This document shows positions 58,677 to 64,000 of a DNA stretch of 64,000 nucleotides, one piece after another. Origin of the DNA: Streptosporangium becharense (GTDB lineage: Bacteria > Actinomycetota > Actinomycetes > Streptosporangiales > Streptosporangiaceae); the NCBI RefSeq assembly GCF_014204985.1, contig NZ_JACHMP010000001.1, forward strand, positions 3,534,001 to 3,598,000, given 5' to 3'. Each line of letters starts with the position of its first letter. Within the stretch, counting starts at the first letter, position 1. The notes under the pieces are model-generated. The model did no database searches, was not told the origin of the DNA, and saw only the letters and a list, made by a program, of their open reading frames with translations. A program made the translations under genes and the position numbers.

Positions 58677-60239
58677 TCAGCGGCTCCGCTCACGCCCCCC
58701 GGAACCGCCCGGGGCGGAGGCGGGAGCAGGCACGGGATCGGCCGAGGACACGGGGGTGGGAGCGGGCACGGGGGCGGCGGAGGACATGGGGGCGGGGGCG
58801 GGAGCGGGAGTGGCGCCGTTGAGCAGGCTGCGGACCAGGCCCAGCCCGGTGCCGCCGAGGGTGAGCGCCTTGGCGAGCATCTCCTCGACACCCTGAGCGC
58901 CGTTGAGGACCACCATGTGGTCGACATTGCCGAACGCCCTGGAGCCGGCCTCGACGATCTGCGGCCAGTTCTCGGCGAGCTGCTGGGCGATGACCGCTTC
59001 CTGGTTCTCGGCCAGCGCCTCGGAGCGGGCCCGGATCGCCTCGGCCTCGGCCAGGCCCTTGGCCTTGGCGGCCTCCGCCTCCGCGAGTCCCTGGGCTCTG
59101 GCGGCCTCGGCGGCGGCCAGGCCGCGGGCCTTGGCGGCCTCGGCCTCACCGAGACCGGTGGCCCTGGTGGCCGCGGCGGCGGCCTCACCGCGGAGCCGGA
59201 CCGACTCGGCCTCGGCCGCGGCGGCCTGCTTGACCTGGGACGCCTGGGCGGCGGCCCGGAGTTCGGTCTCCCGGGCCTCGGCCTCGGCCTGGGCGATGCG
59301 GGCGTCGCGCTCGGCCTGGGAGAGCTTGACGGTCTCGTACGCCTTGGCGTCGGCGGGCTTGCGGACCTGGGCCTGGAGGCGCTGCTCGGCCAGGGACGCC
59401 TCCAGTTCGGCGGCGCGGGTCTCCTGGACGACGACCTCCTGGCGGGCGGACGCCTCCGAGAGCGGTCCGGCCTGGCGGGACCTGGCCATGGCCTCGTCGA
59501 TCTCGGCCTGGTAGGCGGCCTGCTTGATCTGGGAGTCACGCCAGGCGGCGGCCTTGTTGGCGGCGGCCACCTGCTCCGCCTCGGTCGCCTCCTGGTCGCG
59601 CTGCGCCTCGGCGATGCGGGCCGCGGCGGCGATCCTGGCGGCGTGCGGCTTGCCGAGGTTGGTGATGTAGCCGGTCTCGTCGTCGATCTCCTGGATCTGC
59701 AGCGAGTCGACGATCAGACCAAGTTTGATCATCTCGTCGGCGGCGGAGGCGCGGGTCTCACCGGTCAGCCGTTCGCGGTTGAGGATGAGGTCCTCGACGG
59801 TCAGGTTGCCGATGATCGAACGCAGGTGTCCGGTGAACAGCTCGTGGATGGCACCGTTCATCGAGTCCTGCTGGTCGAGGAAACGGCGTGCGGCGTTGGC
59901 GATCGAGTGCAGGTCGTCGCCGACCTTGTAGATCACCACGCCCCGCACGACCACCGGGATGCCCTGCTGGGTGACGCAGGAGACCTGGAGGTTGGCCGCG
60001 CGGCTGTCCAGGCGCAACCGACGGGCGTTCTGGAAGCCGGGCAGCACCGCGGTGCCCTTCCCGGTGATGATTTTGAACCCGAGGCTGTCGGCGGTGTCGG
60101 ACTTCCCCCGGGCGCCGAGGCCGGAGACGATCAACGCCTCGTTGGGTTCGGCCACCCGCCAGAAGGCCTTGAACAGCATGATCAGGATGAGGAGGGCGAC
60201 GAGGACGACGCCCCCGATGACGAGGTACTCCGTAGGCAT
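58677..60239 (-). CDS. Flotillin-like SPFH-domain protein
   Basis: The protein has 520 residues. A membrane helix lies at about 8-25, then the SPFH/band-7 domain (about 35-190). A very long Ala/Glu-rich coiled coil with EAEAAKAKGLAEAEA-type repeats runs from about 195 to 420, and the tail is Pro/Ala/Ser-rich. Flotillins scaffold functional membrane microdomains and depend on NfeD proteins. An NfeD-like OB protein gene lies just upstream. GGAGG is 5 nt before the ATG at 60239. Confidence 0.92.
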   Translation of the reverse strand: MPTEYLVIGGVVLVALLILIMLFKAFWRVAEPNEALIVSGLGARGKSDTADSLGFKIITGKGTAVLPGFQNARRLRLDSRAANLQVSCVTQQGIPVVVRGVVIYKVGDDLHSIANAARRFLDQQDSMNGAIHELFTGHLRSIIGNLTVEDLILNRERLTGETRASAADEMIKLGLIVDSLQIQEIDDETGYITNLGKPHAARIAAAARIAEAQRDQEATEAEQVAAANKAAAWRDSQIKQAAYQAEIDEAMARSRQAGPLSEASARQEVVVQETRAAELEASLAEQRLQAQVRKPADAKAYETVKLSQAERDARIAQAEAEARETELRAAAQASQVKQAAAAEAESVRLRGEAAAAATRATGLGEAEAAKARGLAAAEAARAQGLAEAEAAKAKGLAEAEAIRARSEALAENQEAVIAQQLAENWPQIVEAGSRAFGNVDHMVVLNGAQGVEEMLAKALTLGGTGLGLVRSLLNGATPAPAPAPMSSAAPVPAPTPVSSADPVPAPASAPGGSGGRERSR

Positions 60240-60407
60240 CACGGCCTCCACGGTGGGGTGCGGAGAGATGAGGGGTGCGGGGATGGGGGGAGGGAAACGA
60301 CGGAAAACACAGAAACGCGGGGAAGAGGACGGACGGACGCGGGGAGGCAGGCAGAGGGACGAGCGGGGGGACGAATGGGGAAAAGTGGAGGGACGAGCGA
60401 GTGGAGG
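60240..60407. other. Purine-rich spacer between NfeD-like and flotillin genes
   Basis: Almost all of about 150 bases on the plus strand are purines, in runs such as GGGGAAGAGGACGGACGG. The minus-strand mRNA leader is therefore pyrimidine-rich and probably unstructured. No gene is present. Confidence 0.7.
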
Positions 60408-60608
60408 TCAGGAGAGCGCGCGGGCGACGTAGACGGTCCGCGGCGGGAAGAACTCGACGACGACCACGATCGAGCCGGTGGCGATCTCCTCGTCGGGGAC
60501 CGTGGGATGCGCGTAGAACGCCTCGACGCCCCCGCGGACCGACACCAGGACCTCCCCCACCAGACCGGGGCCGATCTTTCCGGTGACCCTGCCCTGCTTA
60601 CCGATCAC
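60408..60608 (-). CDS. NfeD-like OB-fold protein
   Basis: This 66-residue protein corresponds to only the C-terminal OB (NfeD) domain: GKQGRVTGKIGPGLVGEVLVSVRGG...ARALS. The membrane and protease parts of full NfeD are absent. NfeD OB domains interact with SPFH proteins, and the flotillin gene follows 168 bp downstream on the same strand. GAGGAG lies 6 nt before the GTG start. Confidence 0.8.
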   Translation of the reverse strand: MIGKQGRVTGKIGPGLVGEVLVSVRGGVEAFYAHPTVPDEEIATGSIVVVVEFFPPRTVYVARALS

Positions 60609-61162
60609 CCAAAGCTCCTCGCACCACCGTCAGACAGAACTGCGATTGTGGACGTTACTCCGGTGGGACTGGCTTCACCAGCCTATAACCGGTGCAATGA
60701 CCATCGCCCCAATAACAGCGCTATTCCTGGCGTTTTATCATCTTCCCGGCAACGATCCGGTACCCGGGGTCGTTCCGGCGCTCCACGGTCAATGCCCGCG
60801 GCCCGCCCGGGGTCGGAAACGGCCGGAGGCGGCCGGTCCGCCCGGGGCCCGGGGTCCGGTGCGCGGGCCGGAGGGTCGACGGCCCGCACGGTGAGCCGGA
60901 GGACGGCGGCCCGCACGGTCGTCCGAAGACAGCAGGACGGCGGTCCGCGCGGCGGGCCGGAGAACGCCGCACCGCATTCCCCGCGGACATCACCGGAAAC
61001 AATCCAGGTATAGCCGGTTACCGCCCGCCGAATTTTCGTGTGTCCCTACATGGCAGGCATGGTGGAGATGTCACCCGGCACGTTTCCCCAGCCCGGGTAA
61101 AAAGTTCACGGGAAAGCAGCGCGGCGGCGGCGACGGTCCGTTCACATCGTGAGGATCGCCCC
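60609..61162. other. 554-bp divergent intergenic region
   Basis: No gene is supported. It must hold promoters for the NfeD-flotillin genes (minus) and the flavoenzyme gene (plus). An imperfect direct repeat of about 25 bp (GCCGGAGG...CGGCCCGCACGGT) occurs at 60869-60894 and 60897-60921. The segments 60640-60750 and 60995-61110 are less GC-rich. Confidence 0.5.
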
Positions 61163-63166
61163 ATGACCGATCCTCGCGAGATCAATCCGCGTAAGGCCCG
61201 GGAACTCGGCATGGACCGGCCCATCTCCCGCCGCGACTTCTTCGACGGGGTGGCCGTGATCGCCGGGATCGCGGCGCTGGGGTCGCCGGCCGGGTGCGGC
61301 GGCGCGCGGGCCGCCGTGACCGGTGCCCCCGGCGCGGACGAGCTCCAGGCTCCTGCCGACCTCTCCTACCCGCCCGCCTTCACCGGGCTGCGCGGCGACA
61401 CCGCGGAGGCGATCGGCGTGCCGCACGCCCTGCGCGACGGACGGTTCTGGCCGTACGCCGGCACGCCCGAGGCCACCGGGGAGCGTTACGACCTGGTCGT
61501 GGTCGGCGCGGGCATCAGCGGCGTCGCCGCGGCCCACCGGTGGCTGGAGCGCCACCCCCGCGCGCGGATCCTGATCCTGGACAACCACGACGAGGTGGGC
61601 GGACACGCCCGCCGCAACGAGTTCTCCCCGCGGGGACGCACGGGGCCGCTGGTCGCGTACGGCGGGTCGCGGTCGATCAGGAACCCGTCGGCCTGGACCC
61701 CCGAGGGCAAGGACCTGCTGGACAAGCTCGGGATCCGGCCGCGGCGCCTGGAGAGGTACGTCGACCGGCGGCGGTACGAACGTCTGGGCATGCACGACTC
61801 CGTCTTCTGCGACCGGGAGTCCTTCCCCGCCGGCTCCGCGGACCGGCTGGTCGTGCTCACCCCCGATGCCCGCCCCCGCCGCTGGATCGCCGAGCTGCCG
61901 GTCGCGGAGCGGGCCCGCAGGGACCTGGTCATGTTGTACGAGGACCCGCCCGACTGGTTCCCCCGGCTGTCGGCCGAGGAGAAGCAGGAGCGGCTGGCCC
62001 GGCTGACCTACTCGGGCTTCCTGCGGGACGTCTGCGGCGCGCACCCCGACGTCCTGGCCTTCGTCAGAACCCTGCCCGTCGAGGAGTGGGGGTACGGCGC
62101 GGACGCGCTGGGCGCCATCGACGCCTGGGGCGGCGTGGACGGCCGGCCGTACCCCGGCCTCCAGGGGCTCGGGCTCGACCGGGACAAGCCGTCCCGGTAC
62201 AACTCCCCGACCGTGATCAGGAACTGGGGCGCCGACGAGCCGCGCGTCCACTGCTTCCCCGAGGGCAACCAGGCGATCGTGCGGATGATGCTCGGCCGGA
62301 TGATCCCCGGATTCGCCACCGCCGTGGACGCGGAGAGGATCACCACCGCGGAGTTCGACTACGGCACGCTCGACCGGCCGGGCAACCGGGTGCGCGTCCG
62401 GCTGTCCAGCCCGGTGGTCTCGGTCGCCAACGATGGTGCCCCCGAGGGTGCCCCCGGACGCGCCACCGGCGCCACGGTCGGTTACTTCGACGGCGACCGG
62501 GTCAGGACCGTCCAGGCGGGCGGTGTCATCCTGGCCTGCTGGAACGCGATGATCCCGTACCTGGTCGACGACCTGCCGCCCGCCCAGGAGCGGGCGCTGC
62601 ACCGGGCGGTCAAGGTGCCGGTCCTGCACGCGACGGTCCAGCTGCGCGACTGGCGGGCCTGGAAGGAGCTGGGGATACGGCGGACCCGGTTCACCGGTGC
62701 CTACTGGTGCGTGGCCGAACTCGCCGATCCGATCGACATCGGCGGTTACCGGAGCCCCGGGCGGCCCGAGGAACCGATCACCGTGCACCTGACCGGTTCG
62801 CCGGTCGCGCCGGGGATGTCCCCGGCGCACGGTTCGATCGCCGGGCGGTACGCGCTGCTCAAGACCCCGTACGCCCACCTGGAGTACGGCATCCGCGAGC
62901 AGCTCGCCCGGCTGCTCGGGCCCGGCGGGTTCGATCCGGTCCGCGACATCGAGGCGATCACCGTCAACCGGTGGGGGCACGGTTACGCGCCAGAGTACGC
63001 CACCCCGTGGGACATCGACTTCTACCCCGACGGCCCGTTCCCGGCGAACGCGGCCCGGCGGCGGCACGGCCGGATCGCGATCGCCAACTCCGACTCCGTC
63101 CCGTCCCCCCGCGCCGACGCGGCGATCACCGCCGCCTACCGGGCGGTGGACGACCTTCAGACCTGA
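61163..63166 (+). CDS. Tat-exported FAD oxidoreductase, spermidine-dehydrogenase-like
   Basis: The protein has 667 residues. The N terminus carries a twin-arginine signal (ISRRDFFDGV, R23-R24, then a hydrophobic stretch with a Cys at AGCGG). The FAD-binding Rossmann motif DLVVVGAGISGVAAA starts near residue 105, followed by ILDNHDEVGGHARRNEF. The later blocks, including VHCFPEGNQAIVRMMLGRMIPG and NRWGHGYAPEY, match SpdH-type spermidine dehydrogenases, which oxidise polyamines in the periplasm or envelope. GAGGA lies about 8 nt before the ATG. It overlaps the convergent acyltransferase gene by 10 bp. Confidence 0.85.
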   Translation: MTDPREINPRKARELGMDRPISRRDFFDGVAVIAGIAALGSPAGCGGARAAVTGAPGADELQAPADLSYPPAFTGLRGDTAEAIGVPHALRDGRFWPYAGTPEATGERYDLVVVGAGISGVAAAHRWLERHPRARILILDNHDEVGGHARRNEFSPRGRTGPLVAYGGSRSIRNPSAWTPEGKDLLDKLGIRPRRLERYVDRRRYERLGMHDSVFCDRESFPAGSADRLVVLTPDARPRRWIAELPVAERARRDLVMLYEDPPDWFPRLSAEEKQERLARLTYSGFLRDVCGAHPDVLAFVRTLPVEEWGYGADALGAIDAWGGVDGRPYPGLQGLGLDRDKPSRYNSPTVIRNWGADEPRVHCFPEGNQAIVRMMLGRMIPGFATAVDAERITTAEFDYGTLDRPGNRVRVRLSSPVVSVANDGAPEGAPGRATGATVGYFDGDRVRTVQAGGVILACWNAMIPYLVDDLPPAQERALHRAVKVPVLHATVQLRDWRAWKELGIRRTRFTGAYWCVAELADPIDIGGYRSPGRPEEPITVHLTGSPVAPGMSPAHGSIAGRYALLKTPYAHLEYGIREQLARLLGPGGFDPVRDIEAITVNRWGHGYAPEYATPWDIDFYPDGPFPANAARRRHGRIAIANSDSVPSPRADAAITAAYRAVDDLQT

Positions 63167-64000
63167 CGCCCCCGGCCGGGTACGGCGCCGTCGCCCACAT
63201 CCGCCCGTCCGGCACGGGCCGGTGCGACGCCGTCGCCCGCGTGCGGCACCGGCCCGGTACGGCCGAGCGCGGCGCCGTCGCTCACGTCCACCGGTCCGCT
63301 ACGGGCCGGTGCGACGCCGCCACCGGATCGCACGGGCCGCCTGATCCTGGTGAATGCCCAGCTCATCTCGGGTTCGACCGCCCAGCGGGTGACCCGCCTG
63401 ACCGGCCCGGTGCACAGCAGGGCGGCGAGAACCACCCCGAAGAGCGCCACCGCGGCCACCCCCGGCACGGTCTCGGCCCAGTCGCCGTAGAAGCGTTCGG
63501 CGACCTTCACCATCAGGCCGTGGAGCAGGTAGGCGTACATGGTGGCGGCGCCGAGCCCGGAGTACCAGGTCCGCCGGGACGGGGTCACCGCCAGGAAGGC
63601 CGCGACCAGCAGCGCACCCGCGGCCAGCATGCCGAGGCGGATCAGGCTGCCGGTGAGGTCGTCCACCCCGATCACGTCGTTGGCGTGCCGCCAGCGGATC
63701 CACTCGGTCTTGACCTGAGTGTGCACGGCCAGGGCCACGACGGCCCCGGCGACCAGGGTGAACGCCCCGGCCGCGCGGACCCGCCGCCGCCGCAGCCAGG
63801 CGAAGTGCTCCGGCCGGAGCATGAGGCCGAGCACGTAGAACGGGAGCAGCCCGAGCGTGCGGTTCATCGACAGCTCGTCGGGCAGCCTGCTCATCCCCGA
63901 CAGCAGCGACAGGCCGACCGCGACCGCCAGCGGCCACCGGAGTTGCTGCCAGACCGGGGTGGACAGCCGCCACAGGAACAGCGACATCAGGAACCAGGTC
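63157..64000 (-). CDS. Acyltransferase 3 family membrane protein, partial
   Basis: The frame is open to the window edge, so the N-terminal part is missing. The visible 281 residues begin TWFLMSLFLWRLSTPVW, a typical late block of the acyltransferase 3 family, and contain about six membrane helices (for example LPFYVLGLML and MYAYLLHGLMVKVAERF). The family O-acylates sugars or other exported molecules. The cytoplasmic C-terminal tail of about 60 residues is low-complexity with repeated GDGVAPAR/GRTGPV units. It would fit envelope modification. Confidence 0.82.
   Translation of the reverse strand, partial: TWFLMSLFLWRLSTPVWQQLRWPLAVAVGLSLLSGMSRLPDELSMNRTLGLLPFYVLGLMLRPEHFAWLRRRRVRAAGAFTLVAGAVVALAVHTQVKTEWIRWRHANDVIGVDDLTGSLIRLGMLAAGALLVAAFLAVTPSRRTWYSGLGAATMYAYLLHGLMVKVAERFYGDWAETVPGVAAVALFGVVLAALLCTGPVRRVTRWAVEPEMSWAFTRIRRPVRSGGGVAPARSGPVDVSDGAALGRTGPVPHAGDGVAPARAGRADVGDGAVPGRGRQV
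63190..63315. repeat. Degenerate repeats in the acyltransferase tail
   Basis: Units resembling GGCCGGTGCGACGCCGTCGCC recur about every 42-48 bp and encode a repeated Gly-Asp-Gly-(V/A)-A-P-(A/G)-R tail. Confidence 0.6.

Noticed and set aside
60683-60977. Several overlapping Arg/Pro-rich minus-strand frames in the gap before the flavoenzyme gene
   Set aside because: Their products are low-complexity and all overlap each other; direct repeats in the DNA explain them.

Overview
The window is chromosomal DNA of a very GC-rich actinomycete. Almost every codon ends in G or C, GTG and TTG starts are common, and many genes have no ribosome binding site but carry a -10-like hexamer 6-7 nt before the start codon. 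Multi-HAMP kinases, PP2C phosphatases and zinc-finger sigma fusions fit a filamentous actinobacterium; I lean to Streptosporangiales, which is inference. Two 'Uma2' and 'DUF262' type accessory genes and one dead IS256-type element are the main signs of mobility. I see no prophage, integrase, CRISPR array or rRNA.

Layout. 1-2.2 kb: the tail of a class A penicillin-binding protein with its terminator, a YqeY-like protein, a membrane-tethered metallophosphoesterase and tRNA-Pro(CGG). 2.4-9.7 kb: isochorismate synthase with a possible iron-box half site, a HEAT-like protein, a Rv3722c-type aspartate aminotransferase, a secreted HNH nuclease, a CorA-like channel with an altered signature, and a small membrane protein. 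9.8-16.7 kb: a BenE-type transporter divergent from an XRE-cupin regulator over a 16-bp palindrome, an MFS transporter, an MBL-fold hydrolase, an RlmA-like rRNA methyltransferase and an S9 peptidase. 16.8-23.3 kb: a stress-signalling block in which a GAF-SpoIIE phosphatase is divergent from a seven-HAMP hybrid histidine kinase and its single-domain response regulator (OsaA/OsaB-like).

23.4-28.5 kb: a NYN-domain protein with a repeat-rich linker, an unusual one-protein sigma factor / zinc-finger anti-sigma / membrane / extracellular-domain fusion, then pyrE. 28.5-36.6 kb is housekeeping: class II aldolase, DUF3151, purA, a glycerophosphodiesterase, a canonical CorA and purD. 36.7-39.6 kb is a two-gene accessory island, a DUF262 protein directly coupled to a full-length HipA kinase with no HipB. 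39.8-46.3 kb: a MurA-type enzyme, a regulator, an EamA exporter, a HisC-like aminotransferase, a Uma2 endonuclease and an NrtR-type regulator.

46.3-56.6 kb looks like a cell-surface polysaccharide locus. WecB and WecC together would make UDP-ManNAcA, and three glycosyltransferases plus a DUF4434 glycosidase-like secreted protein surround them. After it come a small secreted protein, an internally deleted IS256-type transposase remnant, a 36-bp perfect palindrome, a GlsB/YeaQ membrane protein, an NfeD-OB/flotillin pair, a Tat-exported spermidine-dehydrogenase-like flavoenzyme and a partial acyltransferase running off the right edge.

The observations I would follow first are the DUF262-HipA pair, the sigma/anti-sigma/extracellular fusion at 25268-27802, the seven-HAMP kinase with its 552-bp duplication, the perfect 13-bp inverted repeat ahead of wecC, and the terminator placed between the likely purA promoter and its start codon.
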